NCBI RefSeq assembly: GCF_963678635.1
Contig: NC_087064.1
Span: 32,898,369-32,962,368, forward strand
Origin: Symsagittifera roscoffensis
Lineage: Eukaryota; Xenacoelomorpha; Acoela; Convolutidae
DNA length: 64,000 nucleotides
Direction: 5' to 3'
A program made the translations under genes and the position numbers. The notes below the pieces were generated by a model that was not told where the DNA came from, searched no databases, and worked only from the letters and a program-made list of their open reading frames with translations. Shown piece after piece: positions 30,955 through 41,259 of this stretch (its first letter is position 1; the number at the start of each line of letters is the position of its first letter).

Positions 30955-33068
30955 AGGAAGAAGGAACATCGAATGACGCGGTGATTACCACCTTTGTGCC
31001 TCCTAGCCTGGAAACACGCTTGGGGACGGTCCCGGCCGTCACGAATTATAGACAGCAGAGCTCCAGCGAACCAGGTCAAAGGACGGATGTTCAAGATCGA
31101 TTGGGAGAAGCGCCGCTGAGGAGGACCATCCATCCTAGGAGAAAAATAGGACCTGTTAACCCAATCGAAGGGACAGCCAGCACGTCTAGATCGGACACGA
31201 GATCGGAAACGACAAGTACCAGTCGAGAGGAGAGACGCCCGGGCAGAGGCTCGTTGATGTGGTCAAGACCCATACCATCTCCCTGGCATGTATACAAAGA
31301 TGAACTAATGAAGCTGGATCTCCAGAGGGTGAGCTTCATCGAAGATGCAAGGAGGATGCTGAATGGAGCGAGGCTATCCGTCAGCAGACTGTACTCGATA
31401 ACAGGCGTAGACTGGTTGATAGCCGCTAGCATAAACTTCAGTTCCATGACGGCCTTGAGATTTGCTGACCTAGAGGGACTGCCCTCTAAAAACACAATGG
31501 GACCAGTGAACGCGAGACCATTGCAGGATGTGAGGTTGAATCATGATGAGGGGAATCGGGAAGAGAGACCAGGAAAATTTCTGACAACGAGAGCGCCGAT
31601 TGGACAACACGTGAAGATGTTCAGGCAGCTGACGACACCCCCTGGTCATGTGAAGGAAAGAATATACCCAAAACTAGTGAGTCAAGAGGGTGATGTCCAA
31701 AGATACGGCGGATTGAAAGCGATAAAGAAAGATGAGACCATCTTCGCCGACAAAGCAGAAATAAGGAAGGCCAAGATCATGATAGTAGCGAATTCAGAGT
31801 TCGTGACTACTTCCAAGTCTCTGTTTTGGCCGGACGTCATAATGTTGGCTGCGGTCGATCTGGACCTACTGCAATCGATATCTCTGGCTACAGGGGTACA
31901 AAGACAGACAGACATGAACCCAATTACGATCGTGTTTGCTGGCATCAATGACCATCTACACAGTAGAGGTTTTCTGAGCAGACTCAGAGATCCTACAACG
32001 GCAGAGAATGCTGTGTGGCCAGCGATAAAAGATATCCTTGAGTCGATGGGTGAAGTGGTGGATGCGACGAAGGAGGGGTCGTTCACCAAGGTGACACCGA
32101 GAGTAGTATTCGCGTTGTCTCCGGGGTATGCATATCTCCCGGATGGACTAAAATTCGTGTATGCGATCGTGACCTTGCTTTCGGAAGGGAAATATGATGT
32201 GATCATATCGGCCCCAAATCGCATGATAGAAATGGAGAACCTGAGGCCACTCAGGGCTGAACTACCCGCAGTGTGGTCAGATATCTCGAACGCGATGAGA
32301 GGATTCAAGGACCATGCGCTGCACATGTTAGTGTTGGACGAAGTGCTGGGGTTGGAACTGTCCAATTTCAGTCGACAGCTCAAACTTAAACTGGGAATAG
32401 ACGACGACCATCGAGTGGTCACAGCGATGTCAAACGACTTATGGTTCCGCGCAATGGAAGTAACAGGTGAAAACGCGAGAAGGAAGAAGTCACAGGAGAC
32501 TAGAGCTCATTTGGAGGCGATGGTTTTGAGAACCAAACCGGAAGCCAACCAATGGTTACATCTAAGTCTTCGAGTAGCGGCGTTGGGTGCAGATGCTTTT
32601 GAGCAAGGCCCTGTGATGATCACGGAGATCCATGCCTACTTGTTAAAGGAGGTGAACCTGGCGGAAAATTCTGAAGAAAAGACCGCTGAAATTGTAAACA
32701 GAATGTGTCAGATTACCCTGGAAACCTTCTGGACCCAGGAAGTGAAAGTACAGGAAGGCTTTGAACGGACGGACAGCATGCTGGAAGGGTTGGGAGCCGG
32801 ATGGACCGCGTCCTTCTTGGCAAAAACCTACCCGAAAGTCTCTCATTACTTGATAAAGGAATTCCTCCAAGCAGTAGTGGAAGTGTCAATAATGGAACTA
32901 CTAGCCTTGTTCGTGACGTTTGGAGCAGAGAGTTTTGTGAAAGGACCGGCGATGCTGCTCACCGAAGGAATCCAGAACCTGCGGTTAGATGGGCTTCTAA
33001 CACTGATTGCGATTACCCACGGAAACTTGGGAGGACTAATGAAATTGACACGTTGCCAGAGCAGATGA
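30948..33068 (+). CDS. ORF5: unknown protein with SGNH-like core, first part of long polyprotein frame
   Basis: 706 codons, opening with GTG, so the real start is uncertain and it overlaps the end of ORF4. The first 130 residues are Arg/Ser/Thr-rich. Residues about 275-405 show an alternating strand/helix pattern with KIMIVANSEF, VFAGINDHLHSRG and VVFALSPGYAYLP. The GxND of the second segment resembles SGNH block III, and the minus copy reads VAGSDF in the first, closer to block I, so a second degenerate SGNH fold is plausible. The rest is helical. Homologous pieces occur at 50520-52730 (minus). Not recognised otherwise. A frameshift near 33040 leads into the next segment. Confidence 0.6.
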   Translation: MLKEEGTSNDAVITTFVPPSLETRLGTVPAVTNYRQQSSSEPGQRTDVQDRLGEAPLRRTIHPRRKIGPVNPIEGTASTSRSDTRSETTSTSREERRPGRGSLMWSRPIPSPWHVYKDELMKLDLQRVSFIEDARRMLNGARLSVSRLYSITGVDWLIAASINFSSMTALRFADLEGLPSKNTMGPVNARPLQDVRLNHDEGNREERPGKFLTTRAPIGQHVKMFRQLTTPPGHVKERIYPKLVSQEGDVQRYGGLKAIKKDETIFADKAEIRKAKIMIVANSEFVTTSKSLFWPDVIMLAAVDLDLLQSISLATGVQRQTDMNPITIVFAGINDHLHSRGFLSRLRDPTTAENAVWPAIKDILESMGEVVDATKEGSFTKVTPRVVFALSPGYAYLPDGLKFVYAIVTLLSEGKYDVIISAPNRMIEMENLRPLRAELPAVWSDISNAMRGFKDHALHMLVLDEVLGLELSNFSRQLKLKLGIDDDHRVVTAMSNDLWFRAMEVTGENARRKKSQETRAHLEAMVLRTKPEANQWLHLSLRVAALGADAFEQGPVMITEIHAYLLKEVNLAENSEEKTAEIVNRMCQITLETFWTQEVKVQEGFERTDSMLEGLGAGWTASFLAKTYPKVSHYLIKEFLQAVVEVSIMELLALFVTFGAESFVKGPAMLLTEGIQNLRLDGLLTLIAITHGNLGGLMKLTRCQSR

Positions 33069-33914
33069 GAGAGAGGGTGAGGATTTTGGATATGAAGAAA
33101 TCCACGGACTCGTGGAATAAGATAAGAGACCTGAGACACACTCTTATCCAATATCTCTTACAACAAAATCGCTTTGGAACGGGAGAAGATGAGACCATCG
33201 AAAGAGAAGAAGATGTTAGACGACATGTTGGAGGCATGCCCCTGTTAACCGAGATGAGTTTGGCTATGAGAACCGATCCCTTAGCATTGATCAGAGGAGC
33301 CACGGAGTTTGTGACAGTGATCTATGGACCAGCAGTCACGTTTGCGTTCCCTGACCTTAAGGTGGAGGCGTATAGGAGGTCGGTGCTGCACCTGAACCTC
33401 ATATCAGCAGTGGACGGTAGTGTACTGAACTGGTGTGAGCAGCACACACTGCGGGAGCTCATGAGTGAAGATCTGTTATTTGCGAAAATATCAGAGCCAG
33501 AGATGACAGTCATCAACTTTGACGATCAGTTCCGTGATCGCATGGGGAGAGGTAGAGAGAGGGCACATCGAGGTGTTTCCAAAGCTCTGGAATCTGAGAC
33601 CCTATGACAAGACGAATGGTGAAATGACCAGAGTTCCTCGTCTCACTGCAGCATATCACAAATCGAGAGAAGAGACGAAAGACTGGGGTGATTACGAGAA
33701 GCTGCCGGAGGCAATCCCTGAATTCCCTCTGATAAGAAGGATGTTGCTCGGAGCAGTCCTCGTGGTACAAACTCCTAGGTTGAGAGCATTCGAAACTAAT
33801 GAAAGGAGAATAGGGATTTTCGTGGCAACTATGGATACATACTTTGTGGGAAGAAATTCCGCCGTGTTACAGTACACACGATTTGCCTATACGGATCAAG
33901 CGACCAGAAGGTGA
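33069..33914 (+). pseudogene. polyprotein segment after ORF5 (frameshifted)
   Basis: Readable in one frame to about 33545 (VIYGPAVTFAFPDLKVEAYR, VDGSVLNWCEQ) and then in another to 33914 (GHIEVFPKLWNL, TYFVGRNSAVLQYTRFAYT). The minus copy at 49930-50373 reads the two parts as one protein (VYGPAVTYAFPDPLVVAYR ... IEVYPKFWNLNR), so the shift at about 33545 is a lesion here. The segment is beta-rich and compact, and its function is unknown. Confidence 0.6.
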
Positions 33915-33983
33915 ATAAGCAACGCCGCGACTCCCAAGCCTGGAAGATTTGACGAGGAATGGGCTGGGTTAGGCTTAGCGCCT

Positions 33984-35312
33984 ATGAAGATGAGAGGCAG
34001 GACCGAACTGCCTGAGGCCTCCTTGATCCTGACTAGTGTGAAACCGGAGTTGACGGTAGTAGGAACGCTGCGGACGAGAACCTTCCTAGCACCCTTCGGT
34101 TGTGAGGAAACCAAAGTGGTCCATGGAGAAGAGGAAGATAGATCGGCCGGTACATTGATCATGCCGAAGTTTCCGGGAGGAGCCGACACTGGAATGCAAC
34201 GACCCTCACGCTCGAAGAGGGATAAGTCAGAAGGAGGTGATGGACAGGGAGGAAACCGTCAAACCGAAGAAACCATGCAACAAGATGCATGTCAAGCTGG
34301 TGGGGAAGACGACAGGGCATCGACAGGAGGAGTATCCAGCCTGGATTTCAATATCTTCAGTGATCTTGAGAACAACGCGGATACGTTGGAGACGACTGAG
34401 CCAGCAGATGAAGGCAATACGACGCTGGAACCTCCGTCAGCCTTTACAGAAATGAAACGGAATTTGCCGGAGAGCAGCTCTCCTGGCAATTCAAGAAATA
34501 ACGAACAAAGAATCCTCATGGAATCGCCTAGAAGAAGAAGAATAGAGGGCTCAGCCAGAGTACCTTTCTTGGGAACGTTACCCGAAGAAGAGTGGGAAGT
34601 ACATCACCGAGACCATGAGAATAGGACGGGATGTAGATTGGACAGAGTGGCGTTCATGGAAGAAGTCTGGACAGTAGTTCAGGGCTATTGGACCCAGTCC
34701 ATTTTGAAAACAGGTCTCAACCAACCGTTGATGCGGGAAGTCCTTGATAAGCTTGATGAGTATGAAGGGAGATTGAGTGAGTTGTTGATTGACTCAGCCA
34801 CTGATGAAAGTGAAGCGAACTCTCCCATCAAGATGACACCGCAGGACGATAAAGGAGAGGTGGTGTATCTGTCAAGAACCAGGAAAGGAACGATGCGATC
34901 GAAATCGGTGATTGATAAGATCAACGAGATGAAAATGAAGTTAGGCAGAAGAGTGATGCCGAGGAGAATAGGAAAGATGAAGGTGGACTCGGAGATATCG
35001 ATAAAAGCTGTCAAATCAGCGAAAAGGAAACGAGTCGAAGAGGTCATCGATTTGGGACAAGGTGATTATCAATTGCCTGGCACGGATAAAATGTTGACTG
35101 ATATAGCGATGGTGCCACCCATTCTCATGGCGGGAATAAAGTCAACAGGTTACAAATCCAAAAGGAGTGACCGCACTCTGACTGGAGCAACCTTAGAAAT
35201 GGAAATACTTAGCCAATGTGGAGAAAGCACGATGAAAGATTTTAAGCCATCTCCCATGAATCACGGAAAGGGAAGTGTCGCAGGACAACTAGTACCAGTG
35301 GAGTATAACTGA
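33984..35312 (+). CDS. ORF6: charged, low-complexity polyprotein segment
   Basis: 442 codons in the same frame as the preceding segment, separated by one stop and about 70 bp. The first half is disordered (Gly/Glu/Asp/Ser-rich). A basic RRRRIEG stretch and a helical block (LDRVAFMEEVWTVVQGYW) follow; this block is matched by VGVDDFKEELWSTVVKFVEP in the minus copies at 48832-49038 and 43906-44112. Another basic patch (KSAKRKRVEE) could be a nuclear localisation signal. The terminal TGA at 35310 is a sense codon in the minus copy, so the ancestral frame went on. Function unknown. Confidence 0.6.
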   Translation: MKMRGRTELPEASLILTSVKPELTVVGTLRTRTFLAPFGCEETKVVHGEEEDRSAGTLIMPKFPGGADTGMQRPSRSKRDKSEGGDGQGGNRQTEETMQQDACQAGGEDDRASTGGVSSLDFNIFSDLENNADTLETTEPADEGNTTLEPPSAFTEMKRNLPESSSPGNSRNNEQRILMESPRRRRIEGSARVPFLGTLPEEEWEVHHRDHENRTGCRLDRVAFMEEVWTVVQGYWTQSILKTGLNQPLMREVLDKLDEYEGRLSELLIDSATDESEANSPIKMTPQDDKGEVVYLSRTRKGTMRSKSVIDKINEMKMKLGRRVMPRRIGKMKVDSEISIKAVKSAKRKRVEEVIDLGQGDYQLPGTDKMLTDIAMVPPILMAGIKSTGYKSKRSDRTLTGATLEMEILSQCGESTMKDFKPSPMNHGKGSVAGQLVPVEYN

Positions 35313-36642
35313 CTGACAGTATCGGAGGCTGTGTCGATAGATGAACCCGCCGGTGGATACATGGAGATGTTGGAGTACCGAAACTCGGCTAGAGGGTATG
35401 TGATGGCTCTGGAAGACAAGAGTGCCATGGAGGGTTATCTGGAGACAATGTTGCAAGGCACCGCCCTCAAGCAGAAGGAGTAGGGAACCTTGCGTCGACT
35501 GAGATACAGGCAGAAACGATGAAGCAGTTGGTGAGCCTTCCATGGAAAGCAGTGGTGTTGAAGTACTTCGAAGAAGAAATGAGGACTGCGCCAAGAATAC
35601 ACGCTCTCATGGCAGTACCTTACGTGAGAACTGAGTTACAACTGAGGTTTGCCTGGTGCATAATGGGACTCGCGAAGAATATGATTCAGAAAAAAGGAAG
35701 AAGTCAAAAGAAGAGAAGGTTTTCCTTATGACGAACCTGAGGGATCTGATAATCCAAGAGGGAGCAGCAATAGCGAGTGCGAATCGGAGAGACGCTCTCT
35801 GTTTCATTCGATTCATGATAGAGCAGATTTCAGTACCTGCTTTGAACACCTGTGTCAAGATGCTGAGGGAGGGCGATGAGCGAGCGAAAGCCTTACTCTT
35901 GCTAGCACTGCTGGATATGCAGCAAAGCAAACCGATGAGGGTGAATATGAAAGAACCCGAGGAGTTAGAGCCCATGAGAAAGATAGACGAAATCAGGAGA
36001 TTTTCAAACAAGGAGCTGAGACTCACTAGAGAATCTATGGGGGCACTACCAAAATCCAGTGAGTACTGTGGACCGATCAAGAAGAAGTCGTACAGCTACG
36101 TATCCGGAATCATAGGGATCGCGTACAACCCTTTCCTGAGTGAAGACATACGCGATTGCTTCTTCGATTACGAGCAGACAGTGTTGCTAAGATTCTGGAC
36201 GTCGAGAATTGTAACTATAAAGAGCGCTACCAATCCTCAGATCAAATTGGGACTGGTCTTGGAAGAAAAGGTGACTGCACCTTCCGTACCAAAATCCGAC
36301 AAAAGAGTGGAGTTTGGGTTGGGATTCTCAGATGAATTACTGAGAACGATCTTGATGGTAGTGTGGGAATTGACGAGGCCATCATGGTGTCCTAGTCCCA
36401 ACGCTGACTCGATTTTACGGGCGACACAAGACGTGCAGAGGGAACTGAATGCAGACTGTAACCTGCGTGACCTTAACATCATATATAATGTGATGATAAC
36501 GGCCTCTAGGAGCAACGGGGAAGATAAAGTGGAGTTGCCTGGCTGGGGACCAGAAGACTGGGTAAAACCTGGTAGCTGTCTGGCGGAAGTCTGTGGACTG
36601 GAAGGTCACGTTTGTGGAGGTCTGGATTGTGTGAAAACCTAA
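35313..36642 (+). pseudogene. ORF7: YVSG/AYNPF domain and CX4CX4HXCX4C motif
   Basis: Continues ORF6 after its TGA, with frame changes near 35500 and 35690; 35656-36642 is open (328 codons). A helical domain (FEEEMRTAPRIHALMAVPY, LRFAWCIMG, CFIRFMIEQ) is followed by the block SYSYVSGIIGIAYNPF and FDYEQTVLLRFW, present in three further copies on the minus strand. Near the end CLAEVCGLEGHVCGGLDC gives C-X4-C-X4-H-X-C-X4-C, also seen at about 47110-47165, so it is probably a small metal-binding site. The TAA at 36640 is read as sense in the minus copy. No known family recognised. Confidence 0.6.
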
Positions 36643-36660
36643 GAGAGACAACACAAGCAA

Positions 36661-37275
36661 TTGACGGTATTGTTTGGGAATGTCGTGATGAAAGCAAGAA
36701 CGGAAACGGAACTGATAGCGGATTGCCATGGAGGAACCGAGGTGAATCTAGTGACTGCACTAGGATTCTACAGCATGTTTAGTTCTTTAGAGTCACTATT
36801 GAATCTAGAACAGAGACATGAGATGGTCACTGCCATCAGTGTAGAAGTATTACCAGGAGTTCTGCAAACCGAGCAGAAACACATAGGAAAATGGAGGGAA
36901 GCGATCGAGGCAGAAATGAACATCAGACACAGTGAGACTTATTGTAGACCATCACGAGCACGATATTTGGTGGGCTCGACATTGGCTCCAATGTGCAAGA
37001 GCAGATACCCGGTGCATTTCGTATCTGTGGATGTAAAGAGTACGAGAACGATCGTGGATCAAGCCTTCTCCGTGCCAAAGGGTGTGAGACTAACGAGAAC
37101 GTCCGAAAAATCTTACGAGTTGCTATGTAAGATGTTCTCCGCAGTTCCAGAGAGAACAAAGGAGGAATTGGAATCGATACTGGGAAGGAAGTTCATGGGA
37201 TACGTGAGTGGGAACTTCAGTGACTTTGAGAGACAGAACAGAGAGGATCAACTGTTACAGATTACAATACAGTAG
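36661..37275 (+). CDS. ORF8: conserved polyprotein segment, unknown
   Basis: 204 codons in the same frame as 35656-36642. Conserved blocks with the minus copies: IADCHGGTEVNLVTALGF, ISVEVLPGVLQTEQK, then YLVGSTLAPMCKSRYP, VDQAFSVPKGVRLTRTS and AVPERTKEELESILGRKF. The alternating strands and helices suggest one globular domain of about 180 residues. Copies lie at 46545-47034 and 41699-42404 on the minus strand. A stop at 37275 is followed by a frame change and continuing similarity. Confidence 0.6.
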   Translation: MTVLFGNVVMKARTETELIADCHGGTEVNLVTALGFYSMFSSLESLLNLEQRHEMVTAISVEVLPGVLQTEQKHIGKWREAIEAEMNIRHSETYCRPSRARYLVGSTLAPMCKSRYPVHFVSVDVKSTRTIVDQAFSVPKGVRLTRTSEKSYELLCKMFSAVPERTKEELESILGRKFMGYVSGNFSDFERQNREDQLLQITIQ

Positions 37276-37997
37276 ACGAGAATGATGAAGTCCACCGAGT
37301 GATGATGGAAGTGGAACCATTACTGGAAGCTTCGGGAAAACGCAATTGGAGGAGCATCATGTTGACACATGACGAGTTTTCCTGCCACTGCCTGCTGTAG
37401 ACTTGGTGGTATCCCGAGCGTAGTAATCTGGTGTTGATCTGGGACTCTGGAGAGCTGCCCTCCATGGGTTTATCAGACTCATCACAGCCCATAACAATAG
37501 TGATAGTTGGAGTTATGATGGCGATACGATGGCTGGAAGCTCATGTAAGAGAGAACAAAAGACAGGAAGCGCCAACGAGAGAACAGTTGCGGAAATTGTA
37601 TTGTCTGACAGATTTAGATCTTTTTGAGACAATGTACAAGATTCTAAACATTCCGATGGAAGTGAAGAAGATATGGGCAAGAAGACGATTGATGCCATGG
37701 TTCAGAGCTAACATGACTGCATGGTTGTACGAATATGCTAAGAAGCATATGTCGAAGCACAGCAGAGTGTACAGTGAATATCAGCTGGACATTGGAGCAG
37801 GAGCTTTCAAGCGAGCTTTCGTGACTCATCGAAATGCAGTGACCACCGCTGTGAAAAGAATATCCGGGACAAGTGAACGTAGTGGAAAGGAGAAGGCAAA
37901 GATGTTGAAGGAAGATTTGGAGAGAAATATGACGTTGTGTCTCCACAACAGCTTCTGCAGGAACAGAGAATCTAACGTGGATCCCCTACCTTGTTGA
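37276..37997 (+). CDS. ORF9: C-terminal segment of the polyprotein frame
   Basis: From 37278 the frame reads VEPLLEASGKRNWRSIML up to a TAG near 37398 and is open from 37431 to 37997 (188 codons). It is helical and basic, with KRAFVTHRNAVTTAVKR and, at the end, DLERNMTLCLHNSFCRNRE. The same ending is recognisable on the minus strand at about 41260-41460, so this is the true C terminus of the family's last protein. Basic helices suggest nucleic-acid or membrane contact, but no family is recognised. Confidence 0.6.
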
Positions 37998-38968
37998 AAA
38001 CAGAGGGTAGAAGAGCAAAAGTGTTGAAGGACTGCTTCCAACAGCGTCAGAATAGCTAATGATGTGTTGCAAGACACATAAACTGAAAGTGCAGAGTCAG
38101 TATCACAGGAGGAAGAGATGGAACATTGACGAATGGTCGAAAGAACAAGTTGCAAAAAGAAGGAAAATTAGAAGAATTTAGAAGTTTTAAAACTTCTAAA
38201 CGACGAAAAGAGAAAAAAACAAAGAATAGGCGGAAAAAGAAGAAGTTAAAACTCAGAATTGTTTTATGTGTGTGAAAAAAAACTCAAGTGAGAAACTAAG
38301 CAACCAAGTTGTAATTGAAAACTGAAACATTTGGTTGAGTTTTGAACATTAAAGAATTTGTTGCATTTATAAATTTGCATTTTGATTTTAGTTAAGTGGC
38401 TTTAGAGACACTTACTTATTATTTATTTAGAAAGGCTTGAGTGAAGAGTATATTTAAATATTCCAGCCTGCATGATTGCTTTTAATCAATTAGGACGACT
38501 GATCACTTTGTGGTGATATGAAAGACTTGGGTAATCTCTCGAAGAGGGAGATTATTTCATTGTTCTTTCCAACCACAGAGTTTTTTAGTTTTAATATTCA
38601 GGACAATAAAAAGCAAGATTTCCGAAGGGAAGGAGCATAGTAGGGTAATTTTAGTTTGTTGGTTGGCAGGACTGTCCTGCAAACCAGCATCTTTTAAATC
38701 TAGGAGAAGAAGTTTTTAATCAGGAAATTGACATTGGAAGTCGGAAAGGATGTTTTTATCTTAGGTCATATCCTCAATGTGCAGATTAATGAAAGAATTT
38801 GAAGGCTATAGTGATGTAGTATGATGCCATTTATATTCTGCAGTAAGTCGATATGACGCGGATAAAAGTAATTTCGTGCATTTTGTAAATTCTGTTCGAT
38901 GACACTGTACCAATTTTACGAACATTGCGAGATTCATTGAGGACATTGACCGGACTGTCCGGGGAGTA
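37998..38968 (+). other. 3' non-coding region of the giant element
   Basis: About 970 bp, AT-rich, with runs of A and GAAGAAG near 38150-38280. No gene. It ends at the 3' LTR. The counterpart on the minus strand (40395-41259) is too diverged to align by eye. Confidence 0.6.
38955..38968 (+). promoter_or_regulatory. polypurine-tract candidate before the 3' LTR
   Basis: CTGTCCGGGGAGTA directly precedes the LTR start TGTGACATTCG. GGGGAG is short for a polypurine tract, yet the same TTTGTCCGGGGAG word recurs inside pol at 26463, 26532, 26597 and 28171. It is the best-placed plus-strand primer candidate. Confidence 0.35.
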
Positions 38969-40394
38969 TGTGACATTCGACCAGAATGCGCCAAAATGCA
39001 GATTCAGCAGATTCGGAATTTTAGCAGCGAACCTTCCGATTTGACGGTTTTAAGAGATTAACAACGTTATTGGGACGACTAGTCAAACGGTGAACGCTGG
39101 AATATTCTGGTATTTCAAATTTTTAAATTTTCGAAGTATGACGTCATATTTTTGAGAAACGTCAGAAATGGCCGTTTTGGAAAAAAACCGGAGAAAAACA
39201 CAACAATATTAGTTGCGATAGCGTCAACAACGAGAATTGTGATTGAGAAACAACAACAGATTGCAGAAGTAGCAGAGACCGTTCCGAGTTGCAACTATTG
39301 TGTCGCTACAATAGTTGCAAGGCCGTTGCGAACAACGGTGAAGGGTGGAAGACAGCCTTCCGGGAGGAAGTTAAAGGTCTTATTACCCCGGATTCGAGAA
39401 TCCGGAGGGGTCTCGGGACTGAAACTTTTATCATCTTATACAAACTTTTAGCTTCCCTATTACGTCCTGAATTGAATCTAATTAACATCTGAATTCATTC
39501 TGCTAAGATGAGAAGCTAGGAGTTGGGGAAAAGGGTTAATCCATCTTCGATGGAGATGATGATTTTTATCTACTGAACAAAAATAATAAAAATTCAATAA
39601 ATAGTAGTAGCCCTGATTTTAGGAGTGACCTCGTGGTCTGGGTATACTGAGACCCAGCCATGAGCTCACTATTTCTGCATGTAATCTAGTTAATTTGAGT
39701 GTTTTGACCGAAGCCGAAAGCAGTAACGTTTTTGTCGACCCGATGTTAGAAAGACCACCGAAAGTACTGGCTTGGTAGAGACGGTGAAAAGCATGTAGAG
39801 CTCTGTTTAGACGTTGGCCAGTCGTCTTAGAACCTAGCTTTATTTTCTGTCGATATGTATCTTCCGGGCGAATGTTACATAGATGTTTTTATGGCGCTCC
39901 TGGGTGTTATTCTTTTTTAACATCATGACCGGCAGAACCGTTAACGAGCACTCCGCGCCGAGCGGATGCTCACATTAACGCCCTTATTAGGCCAAAACCG
40001 CCGGGGTGGAAGGGTAGTTCGGAACGCGGAAGCCTTCCGGATTACCGTGAATAGCTTTTTAACCTAGTTAAGACCGAAAATTAACGAACCAGGAAGGGTG
40101 GGGGGATCGGCCATTCCCTTGTTCCCTGAGAGGTTTGTGACCAAAAACACTTAAAAGATATATATAAAACCAATCAAAAAGTAGTATAGTACCCAAGAAA
40201 AACAAAAACATAAAAATAACCGAAAAAACCATAAACAGTAAAAAAGTAAAAAAATCAATAGAAATCATCCCCCCAGACAAGATGTGATCCGATCCTCTCG
40301 TTTGTTGTTGATAGATATATTGTTGTTACAGGCATTTATATCAGTCAGGATCGTTACGATCAATTTTGTAGCCCGTTTGTGAGGCTTGTACTGT
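38969..40394 (+). repeat. 3' LTR of giant element
   Basis: About 1,426 bp, same orientation as 16377-17772 and visibly closer to it than to the inverted copy. It contains the TCCATC-TTC-GATGGA hairpin near 39541 and the TCCGGAGGGGTC motif near 39402. Identity to the 5' LTR ends at GTACTGT, where unrelated sequence begins. Confidence 0.85.
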
Positions 40395-41259
40395 CCCCAT
40401 TGATCGCATAACGCCGGGTTATCGTCAAGTAGTGTTCCAGTTCTCTATAATCAACCTTACAAATCGCATTAGAAAATGAAATTTATCTACTCCACCTCAA
40501 CTCACTGCGTGTCATAAATGGCATAAAATTACATTTCACTGCCTTTCAACATTTTCACGAAATTTGCACTATGAGGAGTGTCCTAGATAAATTTCTTTTC
40601 TGACGACTTACGTCATCTCGCCATAAAATTTCTTCTCGCTCTTGCTGATAAAAAATTTAATACGTGGCACGGCCACGTAACCGTTAAAATTAACTTAATG
40701 TCACTCACCCAGTATAATCATTCATTTATGTGTTTGCCTAAATATTAAAACCAAGAAAATCTGTGGCTAGGAAAGGTAATGAGGTACTCATCCTCTTCGT
40801 GCGAGCGTATTAAAACCCTACCAAGTCGCCACATCGTGAACATGTGTCTTACACATGTAACAAACTTCAGACGGTTTTAAGTAGGTAAATATACTCACCT
40901 ATGCTCTCTCTATATATATATGTTAATAGCATCAACTAAAATTTTTCATTGTTTTTCAACAATTTACAACAATTTCACTGTTTCCAACAATATCGTCTGC
41001 TTTTATTTCAGCCCTCACAAAACAAAAAGTTTAAAAGTTTCAATGATCAATCTTAGTTGATTGGTATCAGTTTTAGCGCACAAAGACAATTAAGTTTTTC
41101 TCCTTCTCTCTTCACTCTCACTTCCATCTTGTGTCACATTTTCGTTTTCATTCCATTTCTTCTTGTCCTTGTTCTTCTGCCTCGCTGTCTTCTAGGACTT
41201 TCTCCAGCATGTCCATGTAGTTGCGGGCCGTGTCCTGCTCTAAGAGCCTCGGTTTGCAT
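40395..41259. other. AT-rich sequence between the convergent elements
   Basis: No gene supported. Contains a short TATATATA run near 40915. For the minus-strand array it is the 3' flank after the last coding segment; for the plus element it is downstream flank. ORFs on the plus strand around 41057-41473 are shadows of the minus-strand coding end. Confidence 0.5.

Larger units (their letters stand above)
16377..40394 (+). mobile_element. giant Ty3/gypsy-like LTR element, plus copy (about 24 kb)
   Basis: Direct repeats of about 1.4 kb flank one coding strand with Gag, protease, RT, RNase H and integrase-finger domains in gypsy order, then extra ORFs up to 37997. At about 24 kb it is far above the usual 5-12 kb. 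The integrase core is deleted and several stops and frameshifts break gag and pol, so the copy is inactive. The primer-binding site was not recognised. The right LTR may be truncated, because the left copy and the inverted copy share sequence beyond its end. Confidence 0.85.
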
